From the NCBI GenBank assembly GCA_903838125.1, contig CAILXF010000021.1, positions 1 through 51,573 on the forward strand: a stretch of 51,573 nucleotides of DNA, in the 5' to 3' direction. Shown piece by piece: positions 9,995 through 18,641 of the stretch (positions are counted from its first letter, which is position 1; every line of letters starts with the position of its first letter). The position numbers were made by a program, and so were the translations under genes. The notes under the pieces are model-generated. The model was not told where the DNA came from and made no database searches. It saw only the letters and a program-made list of their open reading frames with translations. This stretch comes from an uncultured Pseudomonadota bacterium. GTDB taxonomy: Bacteria > Pseudomonadota > Gammaproteobacteria > Burkholderiales > Methylophilaceae.

Positions 9995-10009
9995 TATAAA
10001 CTGTTTATA
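9995..10009. promoter_or_regulatory. Palindrome over the promoter region of the AKP-rich gene
   Basis: TATAAAC-T-GTTTATA is a perfect 7-base inverted repeat around one central base, ending 9 bases before the strong ribosome binding site AAGGAG (10019-10024). TATAAA could also serve as the -10. It may be an operator, possibly for the ribbon-helix-helix-like product itself. Confidence 0.4.
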
Positions 10010-10030
10010 TAGTTTATTAAGGAGATTGTC

Positions 10031-10459
10031 ATGACAAAAAGAAAACCAGCAAGCCCTACAGCGCCAAAAGTAACCCTAGCGCAAGCAAGTAAACCAGTTG
10101 TAGCGCCAACCATTGTAGTAAAGGCTGCCGTCAGTAAAGCCGTAATCGCTAAGCCAGCGACCACTAAAACTGTTGCGAGTGTTACAAAAACTGCCGTTAA
10201 AAAAGCAGTTGCTCCTAAACCAGTTAAAATTGAAAAAGCACCCAAAGTAAAAATGGAGCGTGACAGCTTCACTATGCCTAAAGCTGAATATGCACAATTC
10301 CATGTGTTAAAAGAGCGCTTACAGAAACTGGGTAGCCCAGTGAAAAAAAGTGAGTTATTACGTGCAGGGATTATGCAACTGAGTGCTATGACAGATGCCG
10401 CATTATCTGCTGTGATGAGCAAAGTGCCGACTATTAAAACTGGCCGTCCGAAAAAATAA
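10031..10459 (+). CDS. Lys/Ala/Pro-rich protein with C-terminal ribbon-helix-helix-like domain
   Basis: A protein of 142 residues. Residues 1-75 are low complexity, rich in Lys, Ala, Pro, Val and Thr, like histone-H1-type tails of bacterial nucleoid proteins (for example AlgP or PhaM tails). Residues 76-142 contain DSFTMPKAEYAQFHVLKERL and VKKSELLRAGIMQLSAM, a strand followed by two helices as in ribbon-helix-helix DNA-binding proteins, and a basic end GRPKK. AAGGAG 7 bases before the ATG gives a strong start. Its neighbours are ppx (beyond the insertion) and sixA-ppk1 (convergent). No specific function is established; DNA or polyphosphate binding through the basic tail is inference. Confidence 0.85.
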   Translation: MTKRKPASPTAPKVTLAQASKPVVAPTIVVKAAVSKAVIAKPATTKTVASVTKTAVKKAVAPKPVKIEKAPKVKMERDSFTMPKAEYAQFHVLKERLQKLGSPVKKSELLRAGIMQLSAMTDAALSAVMSKVPTIKTGRPKK

Positions 10460-10470
10460 ATGTAGAAGAG

Positions 10471-10490
10471 TAAGCGCGGCTTAGCTTTTT
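10471..10490 (+). terminator. Short terminator-like hairpin after the AKP-rich gene
   Basis: TAAGC-GCG-GCTTA followed by GC and five T. The stem is short, so it is only a probable terminator, placed between convergent genes. Confidence 0.45.
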
Positions 10491-10497
10491 AATAAGT

Positions 10498-10998
10498 TTA
10501 GTCGCGCGGGTTACGTACGGCGTATAGATAAGTCTGAGGTTGTCCAACCATCAAACGCTGACGTAGCCACCATAAGGCGCCTTTCTTAACCACACAGGCG
10601 CCTTCATTCATTCCAAGCAACTTAGCAATGACGCGGCCAAGGTTTGGCTGATGTCCAATAAGTATTAGCGTTTTACTGATATTGTCATTAGCTACGTTCT
10701 TTAGAATCGTCTGTGCAGTGCTATCGACAGACAAAAAATCTACAATCTGCACAGGATACTTCTTTCCTTTATGCTGAGTATCAACTTCATCCAACTGCTG
10801 CAAAGCAGCTAAAGTTTCCAAGCAGCGCCGCGCTGGGCTACACAAAATCTCTGCATTATCAGGCAAATGCTGATGTAACCACTTAGCCATCTTAACAGCA
10901 TCTTTGTGACCATTCTTACTTAGCGCACGATCGGCATCTTTTCCTGTCACACTGTCTACTTCAGCCTCAGCATGACGCCATAAAATTAAATTAGCCAT
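10498..10998 (-). CDS. sixA: Phosphohistidine phosphatase SixA
   Basis: A small histidine phosphatase (166 residues) that removes phosphate from phosphohistidine in phosphorelay or PTS proteins. The catalytic RHG-type motif is LILWRHAEAE with R8 and H9, the second basic cluster is SPARR (54-58), and the second histidine is H116 in LIGHQPN. It begins 25 bases after the end of ppk1 on the same strand, so the two are probably co-transcribed. Because PPK1 works through a phosphohistidine intermediate, a link between the two genes is tempting, but the sequence does not show it. Confidence 0.92.
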   Translation of the reverse strand: MANLILWRHAEAEVDSVTGKDADRALSKNGHKDAVKMAKWLHQHLPDNAEILCSPARRCLETLAALQQLDEVDTQHKGKKYPVQIVDFLSVDSTAQTILKNVANDNISKTLILIGHQPNLGRVIAKLLGMNEGACVVKKGALWWLRQRLMVGQPQTYLYAVRNPRD

Positions 10999-11023
10999 TG
11001 TTAACTGTTATCTAAATCAAAGA

Positions 11024-13093
11024 CTAATCTGCATATTTTTTAAGCAGTTGCTGCTGCGCACTAAAGCTTAAATCTGCTCCGTTAGCTCTTCCACTAGGGA
11101 CTGGAATTCGTGCATAAATGCCATCTGATCCCAGCAACCAAGCATCCTTATTATCATCCAGACTCATTTGGCAGCATTCAAGTAAAATACGCGCACGGTC
11201 ATTGACATTATCAATTGGCCATGCAATTTCAACCCGGCGCATCATATTGCGATTCATCCAATCAGCGCTAGCTAGCCACATATTCTCTTCAGTATCAATT
11301 TTAAAATAAAATACGCGAGAATGCTCTAAGAGCCGGCCAATAATGGAACGGACACGGACACGGCCGTCCAGTCCAGGCGCATCAACTGGCAAAATGCAGG
11401 CACCACGAATAATTAAATCCACTTCGACTCCAGCGCGTCCAGCTTTTACCAACGCCTTCACCAAGGCTTCATCGGTGAGCGCATTCATTTTCAAAATAAT
11501 ACTTGCTGGCTTACCTGCAATAGCCGCCAACTCAGCAGCTCTAATCTTGGCCAACATCTGCCGATGTAAATAAAATGGTGCTACCAAAAGTTTCTGCATA
11601 CGGGGCAATTTAACCTGACTGGCAATATGCCTAAACAGATGCTCCATATCACGTGTAATTTGCACATCTGCCGTGAGCATACTCACATCCGTATACAAAC
11701 GCGTAGTTCGAGGATTGTAATTGCCTGTAGATAAATGGCCGTAATACTTAAGTCCAGCCTCTTCACGACGCATCACTAATAGCATCTTTGCATGCGTTTT
11801 TAAGCCAACAATTCCGTACACCACTTGTGCACCTACAGATTCAAGCGCTTCAGCCCAGTTAATATTAGCCTCTTCGTCAAACCTAGCCTTAAGCTCGACC
11901 ACCGCCATGACTTCTTTGCCTTGACGTACAGCCTCTTGTAACAGTTTTAGCATGCGGGTATCAGAGCCTGCACGATAGATGGTTTGCTGTATCGATAACA
12001 CATCTGGATCATTCACAGCTTCGCGTAAAAAGTCGATCACCGATTCAAAGCTTTCATAAGGCTGATGAATCAAAACGTTTCTATGCTTCAACTGGCTAAA
12101 GAAAGATTGATTGGATAACAACTGATGGCTAATTTGCGGCTCAAATGGCTTAAATTTAAGCTGACTACCTTCAGCCAAATCAGCTAACTGCATTAATCGT
12201 GCTAAATTCACTGGCCCATGGACTCGATATAAGGACTGCTTAGGCAAATTGAATTGCTGTAATAACATCTTAGCAAGCTTGTCATCACAACCATGTGACA
12301 CTTCCAAACGCACTGCATCCCCAAAATTTCTATGCACCAAGCCTTTACGCAAAGCTGTACGAAGATTTTTAACATCATCTTCATCAACAGACAAATCCGA
12401 GTGACGAGTAACCCGAAACTGAGAGAAATTAAGCACTTCGCGCCCATCAAACAGACTGGACAAGTGTGCTCGAATCACGCTAGAAAGTGAAACAAACTTT
12501 TGCTGTTTATCACTTAAGTTCTTTGGTAGCTTTATCAGACGTGACAACACTCGCGGTACTCTGACAATAGCAATATTATTGCTACGTCCAAAAGCATCAC
12601 TTCCAGCTAGAGAAACAATAAAATTTAATGATTTATTAGCCACCTGCGGAAAAGGGTGCGATGGATCTAGTGCGACCGGAATCAATAAAGGACGTACTTC
12701 TGACTCAAAATACCTTGCCACCCAACCGCGTTGCTGCAACGTACGCTCACCATGTGAGACTAAATGTACGCCTTGTTCGGCTAAAGCTGGCATTAGTTCA
12801 TCATTAAATATTTGATATTGTTTATCGACTAGTGCGCGTGCTACGTTAGAAATCGATTCATAACTTTGCACGGTAATATCACCGTCCTGATCATCTTCGC
12901 GCATAGCATCTACATGCGGTGCGGCGCGCACCTCAAAATACTCATCTAAATTTGATGAAACGATGCATAAAAATCGCAGACGCTCAAGCAATGGATATTC
13001 TGGATTTTGCGCTAACCCTAACACGCGTTCGTTAAACGCTAAAATACTGGTGTCACGATTAATAAGTTTTAATGGCGGGTAAGATTTGCGCAT
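11024..13093 (-). CDS. ppk1: Polyphosphate kinase 1
   Basis: Reversibly polymerises the gamma-phosphate of ATP into polyphosphate; membrane-associated in many bacteria. It has 689 residues, as usual. The N-terminal domain (SSNLDEYFEVR) is followed by two phospholipase-D-like domains. The catalytic histidine H434 lies in LKTHAKMLLV and the second conserved histidine H591 in GRLLEHSRVFYF, matching H435 and H592 of E. coli PPK. YGHLSTGNYN and ASADWMNRN are also present. It is followed by sixA. A weak Pho box with a TAAAAT -10 lies about 30-60 bases upstream. Confidence 0.97.
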   Translation of the reverse strand: MRKSYPPLKLINRDTSILAFNERVLGLAQNPEYPLLERLRFLCIVSSNLDEYFEVRAAPHVDAMREDDQDGDITVQSYESISNVARALVDKQYQIFNDELMPALAEQGVHLVSHGERTLQQRGWVARYFESEVRPLLIPVALDPSHPFPQVANKSLNFIVSLAGSDAFGRSNNIAIVRVPRVLSRLIKLPKNLSDKQQKFVSLSSVIRAHLSSLFDGREVLNFSQFRVTRHSDLSVDEDDVKNLRTALRKGLVHRNFGDAVRLEVSHGCDDKLAKMLLQQFNLPKQSLYRVHGPVNLARLMQLADLAEGSQLKFKPFEPQISHQLLSNQSFFSQLKHRNVLIHQPYESFESVIDFLREAVNDPDVLSIQQTIYRAGSDTRMLKLLQEAVRQGKEVMAVVELKARFDEEANINWAEALESVGAQVVYGIVGLKTHAKMLLVMRREEAGLKYYGHLSTGNYNPRTTRLYTDVSMLTADVQITRDMEHLFRHIASQVKLPRMQKLLVAPFYLHRQMLAKIRAAELAAIAGKPASIILKMNALTDEALVKALVKAGRAGVEVDLIIRGACILPVDAPGLDGRVRVRSIIGRLLEHSRVFYFKIDTEENMWLASADWMNRNMMRRVEIAWPIDNVNDRARILLECCQMSLDDNKDAWLLGSDGIYARIPVPSGRANGADLSFSAQQQLLKKYAD

Positions 13094-13120
13094 GGTTTCT
13101 TAATTTTAGATGTCACAACA

Positions 13121-13154
13121 ATTTTAATCATCAATTGTTACAAATTAATGACTT
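13121..13154 (-). promoter_or_regulatory. Candidate (weak) Pho box and -10 of ppk1
   Basis: The minus strand reads AAGTCATTAATTTGTAAC (13154-13137), 13 of 18 matches to the PhoB consensus, then 10 bases, then TAAAAT (13126-13121). On its own it is weak; the same 10-base geometry at ppx and the porin gene raises its credibility. The inverted repeat AACAATT/AATTGTT (13117-13139) overlaps it. Confidence 0.35.
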
Positions 13155-13207
13155 TTTAATGAAAATATAGCCCGTTAAAAAAATTGCGAGGCCTTCACAG
13201 CCAATCA

Positions 13208-13250
13208 TTAGCTAGCCACGCTCTAATATTAGATGGGCTTTTAAGCTAGC
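13208..13250. repeat. Palindrome cluster between tcdA and ppk1
   Basis: The perfect 12-base palindrome TCTAATATTAGA (13222-13233) is flanked by two GCTAGC palindromes (13211-13216 and 13244-13250). It is close to the end of tcdA and could form a 3'-end structure; no T-run supports a classical terminator. Confidence 0.35.
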
Positions 13251-13255
13251 GATTG

Positions 13256-14074
13256 CTAGGCGTTGACCAATTGTTGCAACAGCCAACCAGTGGCAATAAA
13301 TCCAAATGGTGCCGTCACTGTCACACTAGACCCATATCCAGCACAGTTTAAACCTGTAATGGCACTACTTTCTAAGGCACATAATCCTTCTGGCTTTATC
13401 ACTTCTTCATCTGAATAAACGCAGTGAATACCCAACTTTGGTATTTTTGTTTTGTCGGGCTCTGCTTTGGCAAAGGCGTAATCGCGGCGTAGCATATTAC
13501 GTACCTTAGCTAACAATTTATCATGGCTGACTTGCGCTAAATCAGCTTGCTTGATACGGCTGCCATCAATCCGGCCGCCGGCAGCGCCCGTCATCACTAG
13601 CGGTAAATGATGGGTTTTGCAAAAATGCGCAATGGCTGCCTTGGCTTTGGCATCATCTATGCAATCGATGACACCATCAAACTTTGCCATTAATAGCGAA
13701 TTAACATTTTCAGCGCTCACAAAATCTTCAATTTCGACCACTTGTACCGATGGGTTAATCAGGCGAATGCGTTCAGCCATCGCAGTCACTTTAGCTTTGC
13801 CAAAATTACCCTCTAGCGCATGCAATTGCCGATTCACATTAGATTCAGCAATATTATCCAAATCAATTAAAGTGATAGTGCCAACAGCATTACGCGCCAG
13901 CGCTTCCGCTGCCCAACTCCCAACCCCACCAATGCCAATAACGCAGACATGTGCGGCTTGTAGCCTAGCTAAGCCCGTAGCACCATACAGCCGAGCTACA
14001 CCACCAAAACGCCGTGCGCTATCAATCGCTTCCAAATCATCTGTTAACGCTGCAGTCTGACTAATGCTTGTCAT
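13256..14074 (-). CDS. tcdA: tRNA threonylcarbamoyladenosine dehydratase
   Basis: An E1/ThiF-like enzyme (272 residues) that uses ATP to cyclise t6A at position 37 of tRNAs to ct6A. It has the nucleotide-binding loop GIGGVGSW (47-54), LIDLDNIAESNVNRQLHA with the family's NRQ motif, and IDCIDDAKAKA. Its ATG overlaps the acpS stop by four bases (ATGA), so translation is probably coupled. It lacks the E1 catalytic-cysteine domain of MoeB/ThiF-type adenylyltransferases and has the CsdL/TcdA C-terminus (GLNCAGYGSSVTVTAPFGF). Confidence 0.93.
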   Translation of the reverse strand: MTSISQTAALTDDLEAIDSARRFGGVARLYGATGLARLQAAHVCVIGIGGVGSWAAEALARNAVGTITLIDLDNIAESNVNRQLHALEGNFGKAKVTAMAERIRLINPSVQVVEIEDFVSAENVNSLLMAKFDGVIDCIDDAKAKAAIAHFCKTHHLPLVMTGAAGGRIDGSRIKQADLAQVSHDKLLAKVRNMLRRDYAFAKAEPDKTKIPKLGIHCVYSDEEVIKPEGLCALESSAITGLNCAGYGSSVTVTAPFGFIATGWLLQQLVNA

Positions 14075-14448
14075 AATTCTAAAATCACAAAAGCCGTGGC
14101 TAAATTTTTCTCATCACTAATACTAATGTGGGTGTGTTGTATGTTTTTTTCTTGCATAAATGCCAGCAAGTCAGGGGCAAGCACCAATATGGGCTTACCT
14201 AAATCGTCATGGGAAATGGCAATATTCTGAAAAGTGGCCGGCGCACGCAGACCGGTACCCAAGGCTTTAGAAAAGGCTTCTTTTGCCGCAAAGCGCTTGG
14301 CCAAAAAACGTGCTTTAATTTGTGAGTTTTGATAGCCTTCTAATTCACTTTCTGCCAAAACACGTTCAGCAAAACTATCTCCAAACGCATTAATTGAAGC
14401 CGCAATACGTGAGACTTCAACAACATCCGTACCGATCCCAAAAATCAT
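14071..14448 (-). CDS. acpS: Holo-[acyl-carrier-protein] synthase
   Basis: Transfers 4'-phosphopantetheine from CoA to acyl carrier protein. It has 125 residues from ATG 14448, normal for AcpS. The metal-binding motif is GIGTDVVEVSRI and the second conserved block is RFAAKEAFSKALGTG. The frame could extend to GTG 14457, but ATG 14448 has GGATGA about 9 bases upstream and gives the family N-terminus (MIFGIGTD). It follows pdxJ by about 30 bases and overlaps tcdA, as in the conserved rnc-era-recO-pdxJ-acpS order. Confidence 0.96.
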   Translation of the reverse strand: MIFGIGTDVVEVSRIAASINAFGDSFAERVLAESELEGYQNSQIKARFLAKRFAAKEAFSKALGTGLRAPATFQNIAISHDDLGKPILVLAPDLLAFMQEKNIQHTHISISDEKNLATAFVILEL

Positions 14449-14479
14449 ATTACACACTCATCCGTCAATCGAATCATGG

Positions 14480-15208
14480 CTACTTAAATGAAAACTCTTT
14501 CACTAACGCCTTCATTTCTCGTACCGCATTATCCCAACCTACAAACAAAGCATGCGCTACGATTGCGTGGCCAATATTGAGTTCTTCTAATCCTTCTATC
14601 GCAGCGATTTCATGCACATTATGATAGTGTAATCCGTGACCTGCATTCACCACCAATCCTAGTCCTCGCGCGTAACTAACGGCCTGTTTAATTCGCAGCA
14701 ATTCTAGGGCTTTAGTCTCTGCAGTCACTGCGTCGGCAAACGTGCCAGTATGAAGTTCAATAACAGGTGCGCCACACTTTTTTGCGGCATCTATTTGTGC
14801 ATGGTCTGGTCCTATAAATAAGGAAACACGTATGCCAGCACTGCTAAGTTTTTTGACGACATGTTCTATTTTTGCGAAATTAGCGACTACATCTAAGCCA
14901 CCTTCAGTGGTGCGTTCCTCACGCCTTTCCGGCACTAAGCAAACGTCTTGCGGTGCTACTTCCAAGGCTATAGCGACCATTTCATCAGTAACCGCACACT
15001 CAAGATTCATTCGTGTTTGCAATAAGCCACGCAATGCGTGCACATCGGCATCCTGCATATGCCTACGATCTTCACGAAGGTGCAAAGTAATACTGTCGGC
15101 ACCAGATTGTTCAGCCCTTAATGCAGCCTGCACTACGCTAGGGTATTGAGTGCCACGTGCTTGACGTATAGTCGCCACGTGATCGATATTAACGCCTAAT
15201 TTGATCAT
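14480..15208 (-). CDS. pdxJ: Pyridoxine 5'-phosphate synthase
   Basis: Condenses 1-deoxyxylulose-5-phosphate with 3-amino-2-oxopropyl phosphate in DXP-dependent vitamin B6 synthesis. It has 242 residues, the usual length. The N-terminus is [45 protein letters not shown] and [10 protein letters not shown] are the TIM-barrel active-site loops. It lies between recO and acpS in the classic order. Confidence 0.97.
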   Translation of the reverse strand: MIKLGVNIDHVATIRQARGTQYPSVVQAALRAEQSGADSITLHLREDRRHMQDADVHALRGLLQTRMNLECAVTDEMVAIALEVAPQDVCLVPERREERTTEGGLDVVANFAKIEHVVKKLSSAGIRVSLFIGPDHAQIDAAKKCGAPVIELHTGTFADAVTAETKALELLRIKQAVSYARGLGLVVNAGHGLHYHNVHEIAAIEGLEELNIGHAIVAHALFVGWDNAVREMKALVKEFSFK

Positions 15209-15266
15209 AATTTTTTACTAGTTTTCTATGCTAAGTTAACTTAGCTATGTTTGAGTTTTGGCCAGT

Positions 15267-16001
15267 TTACAGCCCTTGTAAATCAATTAAAAGCTGCCTA
15301 GTATGCAAAGGTTTATCCCCTAAATAATGCGCCAATAAATAGCGCATTAACAGCTTACTTTGTTGCTGCGTTTGAGTCTGACTATAATCATCATTGGCCA
15401 TCGCCAGCAGAGTGCCACCAGACAATTGTACGCCATTTTGGGTGTGTTTTAATGCTGCATTTAACCTTATCGCGCCATGCTCGGCCTCATAGCGATAACT
15501 GTGGGTAGCGACGATCGCTTTATTATCAGCGTCCGCTCCTAGGGGAATGGCATATCCTAGTTCCTGCAACAACTTCAATTCAAATCGGCGTAAAGTGCTG
15601 GCTAAATCTTCGCCGCTACCGAGAATTTTTAATGTGGCACTATAGTATTCAAAAAGGGCTTCATGCGGATCTTCGCGCGGCAATAAGCGTAATAACAGTT
15701 CATTTAGATAAAATCCACACATCAGCGCTTCGCCCTTGAGAAGCAATAAACCGCCACCCCAATCTAGACTATGTAGCGTTTTAAGTTCTAACTTACCGGA
15801 CCAAGTAGCGACTAATGGCTGAAAGGCTTGTAACATTCCTCGCATTGCAGAACGTGGACGTCGCGCACCTTTGGCAGTGGCGGCTACACGTCCAAAACCG
15901 CGGGCAAATAACTCTACGACCAGGCTGGTTTCTTTAAACGGAAAAGTATGAAGCACATACACCGCTTGATTGTCTTGACGATTTAAACTGACTACAGCCA
16001 T
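15267..16001 (-). CDS. recO: DNA repair protein RecO
   Basis: RecF-pathway mediator that anneals DNA and helps load RecA. It has 244 residues with an N-terminal OB fold (AVYVLHTFPFKETSLVVELF, AKGARRPRSAMRG, LEL) and a helical C-terminal part. The zinc-cysteine cluster of some RecO proteins is not evident, common in proteobacterial members. It sits between era and pdxJ, the expected place. Confidence 0.94.
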   Translation of the reverse strand: MAVVSLNRQDNQAVYVLHTFPFKETSLVVELFARGFGRVAATAKGARRPRSAMRGMLQAFQPLVATWSGKLELKTLHSLDWGGGLLLLKGEALMCGFYLNELLLRLLPREDPHEALFEYYSATLKILGSGEDLASTLRRFELKLLQELGYAIPLGADADNKAIVATHSYRYEAEHGAIRLNAALKHTQNGVQLSGGTLLAMANDDYSQTQTQQQSKLLMRYLLAHYLGDKPLHTRQLLIDLQGL

Positions 16002-16044
16002 AAACGCTTAGTGACAATTAAGCTAAAAGCATGAGTGCCATGAA

Positions 16045-16947
16045 TTAGTAACCTAAAGATTTCAAAGCACGCTCATCATCGGCCCAGCCACCCTTAACCT
16101 TAACCCAAGTTTCGAGATAAACCTTGCCATCAAAAAGTTTTTCCATATCTTGACGCGCTTCAGTTGAGATTTGTTTGAGCTTTTCTCCGCCTTTGCCGAT
16201 TAGCATCGGCTTTTGGCTGTCTTTATCCACAATAATCGCGCAAAAAATACGGCGTAGCTTACCTACCACTTCAAATTTTTCAATTTCTACGGTTACTGAA
16301 TAAGGAATTTCATCACCTAATAATCTGAATATCTTTTCACGCACCAGTTCAGCTGCTAAAAATCGTTCGTTCTTATCCGTCAGCTCATCTTCAGAATAGA
16401 TAGCGGCTTGCTCTGGCAAGTACTTTCGAATAGTCGCCAACAACTCATCTAAATGCAGGCTCTTTTTAGCGCTGACCGGCACGATGTCTGAGAATGGGAA
16501 CTCCAAATCAAAGTCTTGAATTAAAGGTAATAGATTGCCTTTATCCCCCATCAAATCTGACTTATTCACCACCAAAATAGTCGGTGTCTTTTCTGAAAGT
16601 AATGCTAATACCTTACGATCTGCATCACCCAGCTTCATAGGTTCAATCACGAATAACACGACATCCACTTCAGCTAAAACCTGCGTCACGGTTTTATTTA
16701 AACCCTTATTGAGCGCATTTAAGTGTTTTTGTTGAAAGCCAGGTGTATCCACAAACAAAAATTGGGTATCGTCAGTGGTATGAATACCAAGTAATCGATG
16801 TCGCGTCGTTTGTGCCTTGCGTGAAGTAATGGCTAACTTCATGCCCAAAATATGGTTGAGTAACGTTGATTTACCTACGTTAGGACGACCGACAATTGCC
16901 ACCGTACCACATTTAAATGCGCTCAGCTCTTTATCTAAATCTGTCAT
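16045..16947 (-). CDS. era: GTPase Era
   Basis: An essential GTPase binding the 3' end of 16S rRNA during 30S maturation. It has 300 residues: G1 GRPNVGKST (20-28), G3 DTPGFQ, G4 NKSD, and a C-terminal KH domain ([20 protein letters not shown]). The ATG overlaps the rnc stop by one base (TAATG), indicating coupled translation with rnc, as in many proteobacteria. Confidence 0.98.
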   Translation of the reverse strand: MTDLDKELSAFKCGTVAIVGRPNVGKSTLLNHILGMKLAITSRKAQTTRHRLLGIHTTDDTQFLFVDTPGFQQKHLNALNKGLNKTVTQVLAEVDVVLFVIEPMKLGDADRKVLALLSEKTPTILVVNKSDLMGDKGNLLPLIQDFDLEFPFSDIVPVSAKKSLHLDELLATIRKYLPEQAAIYSEDELTDKNERFLAAELVREKIFRLLGDEIPYSVTVEIEKFEVVGKLRRIFCAIIVDKDSQKPMLIGKGGEKLKQISTEARQDMEKLFDGKVYLETWVKVKGGWADDERALKSLGY

Positions 16948-17636
16948 TATTTAATCTTCTCCAAAGCAATTTTTTCTAATGCGATTAACGCATAGTTTGC
17001 AGCCTGCTGTTCTGCAATGCGGCGACTGGTGCCTTCACCAGCCGTACGTATATTTAATTTATCTATGTAACATTCCACCATAAACAGTTGCGCATGGGCT
17101 TCGCCTGCTAATTGCGTAACCTTATATTCTGGGACTGCGAGCTTTTGACCTTGTAAGTGCTCTTGCAATAATGACTTAGGATCTTTGTCGATAACATTGG
17201 GATCTATCGTTGCCAACTTGTCCGCAAACAAAGCTATCACCAAGGCTTCAGCCTTGGCATAGCCACCATCTAGATAAACGGCACCAACCAAAGCTTCTAA
17301 TGCATCAGCCAATATAGACGGTCGGCGCCAACCACCACTTTTAAGTTCGCCCTCGCCTAATTTAAGCGCAGCGCCAACGTCTAGTGACTGCGCTATTTCA
17401 CATAGGGTAGCTTCTTTGACTAATTGTGCGCGTAACCGGCTTAAATCTCCCTCAGCCAACGCTTGGAAACGCTGAAACAACTGCTGAGCAATGATAAAGT
17501 TAAGTGCGCCATCGCCTAAAAACTCAAGCCTCTCATTATTTTGCGCACTAAAACTGCGATGAGTGAGCGCCTGCGTTAGTAGACTGCCGTTGACAAAATG
17601 ATAGGGCAATCGATTTGCTAAAGCCTGTTGTATCAT
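16947..17636 (-). CDS. rnc: Ribonuclease III
   Basis: A double-strand-specific endoribonuclease that processes rRNA precursors and many mRNAs. It has 229 residues. The signature [12 protein letters not shown] (35-46) contains the metal ligands E38 and D42; the second acidic motif is [16 protein letters not shown]; the C-terminal dsRNA-binding domain runs from about residue 155 ([13 protein letters not shown]...). It is followed by era with one base of overlap. The usual larger gene between lepB and rnc is missing. Confidence 0.97.
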   Translation of the reverse strand: MIQQALANRLPYHFVNGSLLTQALTHRSFSAQNNERLEFLGDGALNFIIAQQLFQRFQALAEGDLSRLRAQLVKEATLCEIAQSLDVGAALKLGEGELKSGGWRRPSILADALEALVGAVYLDGGYAKAEALVIALFADKLATIDPNVIDKDPKSLLQEHLQGQKLAVPEYKVTQLAGEAHAQLFMVECYIDKLNIRTAGEGTSRRIAEQQAANYALIALEKIALEKIK

Positions 17637-17663
17637 TATAGATTGATTGAAACGGCGCGCATT

Positions 17664-17777
17664 TTATTCAAAGCGACTTGCAGAAAAATTCATCAATACC
17701 ATGCGGTTAAGCACCAGAATGTCTTCTGAAACCAAGTCTATTACCGCTTGCGTGCTTGCGCTTTCAAAGTGATGCAT
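17664..17777 (-). CDS. Possible small protein, 37 codons, between lepB and rnc
   Basis: The minus strand from ATG 17777 reads MHHFESASTQAVIDLVSE and ends ...NFSASRFE before TAA. A strong ribosome binding site (AAGGGGA, about 5 bases upstream) and its position inside the lep-rnc-era series support it; its short length argues against. I do not recognise a family. The middle, residues 12-30, could form one amphipathic helix. Many betaproteobacteria have a small membrane protein gene (DUF4845) at this place, which this is not. Confidence 0.4.
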   Translation of the reverse strand: MHHFESASTQAVIDLVSEDILVLNRMVLMNFSASRFE

Positions 17778-17815
17778 TGAATCCCCTTACATGTCCAGCA
17801 TAGCGCGCAACCATT

Positions 17816-18595
17816 TTAATGAATGGCAGTGCCTATTCTTGAAAACTGATCAAAATTCATCCAGATAAAAAAGGCTTTGCCAACCAAATTCCTTTCTGGC
17901 ACAAATCCCCAAACACGGCTATCTGAACTATTATCACGATTATCACCCATCGCTAAATATTGTCCAGCGGGTACTGTAATTTCTTCATTATTGGCAAATT
18001 TAGCGCCGATAGCATTAGCCTCATAATTTCCCATAACATCATGGATTAAAATGTCGTGTTTCACAGTACCCAATTGTTCTTGATATTGCTTAGCACGGAT
18101 CATATTCAGACCTGAGATGACATAGTCATAATCACCAACCTCATTTACCACTAACGGCTGACCATTGATGGTTAAATGCTTATCTTGATAGCTAATTTTA
18201 TCGCCAGGCAAACCCACCACACGCTTAATGTAGTCTATAGAAGGTTGTGGCGGATAGTGAAAGACAAATACATCACCACGACTAGGCTGATTTATTGACA
18301 CGAATACATTATTCAAAATAGGTACGCGTAAGCCATAGGTGAATTTATTCACCAAAATATAATCTCCCGCCAACAAGGTCGGCATCATTGATCCTGAAGG
18401 GATTTTAAATGGCTCAACAATAAATGAGCGCACACAAAACACCACTAAGATGACTGGAAAAAAACTTTTGGCATACTCCACCAGAACTGGCTCACCAGCG
18501 CCTGCAGCACGCTTTTTACTTAAGACTAAAATATCGAGCAACCAGATAAAGCCAGTGGCCACCAGTATGACGATCATAAATAATGCAAACATCAT
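17816..18595 (-). CDS. lepB: Signal peptidase I
   Basis: Cleaves Sec and Tat signal peptides at the outer face of the inner membrane. It has 259 residues with membrane segments at about 3-22 and 45-60. The catalytic serine S69 lies in IPSGSMMPTLL and the catalytic lysine K124 in DYIKRVVGLPGD; GDNRDNSSDSRVWGFVP is the conserved box E. It follows lepA by 46 bases on the same strand. AGGA lies upstream of the ATG pair at 18595/18592. Confidence 0.97.
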   Translation of the reverse strand: MMFALFMIVILVATGFIWLLDILVLSKKRAAGAGEPVLVEYAKSFFPVILVVFCVRSFIVEPFKIPSGSMMPTLLAGDYILVNKFTYGLRVPILNNVFVSINQPSRGDVFVFHYPPQPSIDYIKRVVGLPGDKISYQDKHLTINGQPLVVNEVGDYDYVISGLNMIRAKQYQEQLGTVKHDILIHDVMGNYEANAIGAKFANNEEITVPAGQYLAMGDNRDNSSDSRVWGFVPERNLVGKAFFIWMNFDQFSRIGTAIH

Positions 18596-18641
18596 TGCGT
18601 ATATATCCTATTAGTTTGGTTGGGCTTTGTAGAAGCCGATA

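Noticed and set aside
13617-14060. A 147-codon plus-strand frame opposite tcdA
   Set aside because: The tcdA frame has clear E1-like motifs; the opposite frame is a compositional shadow.
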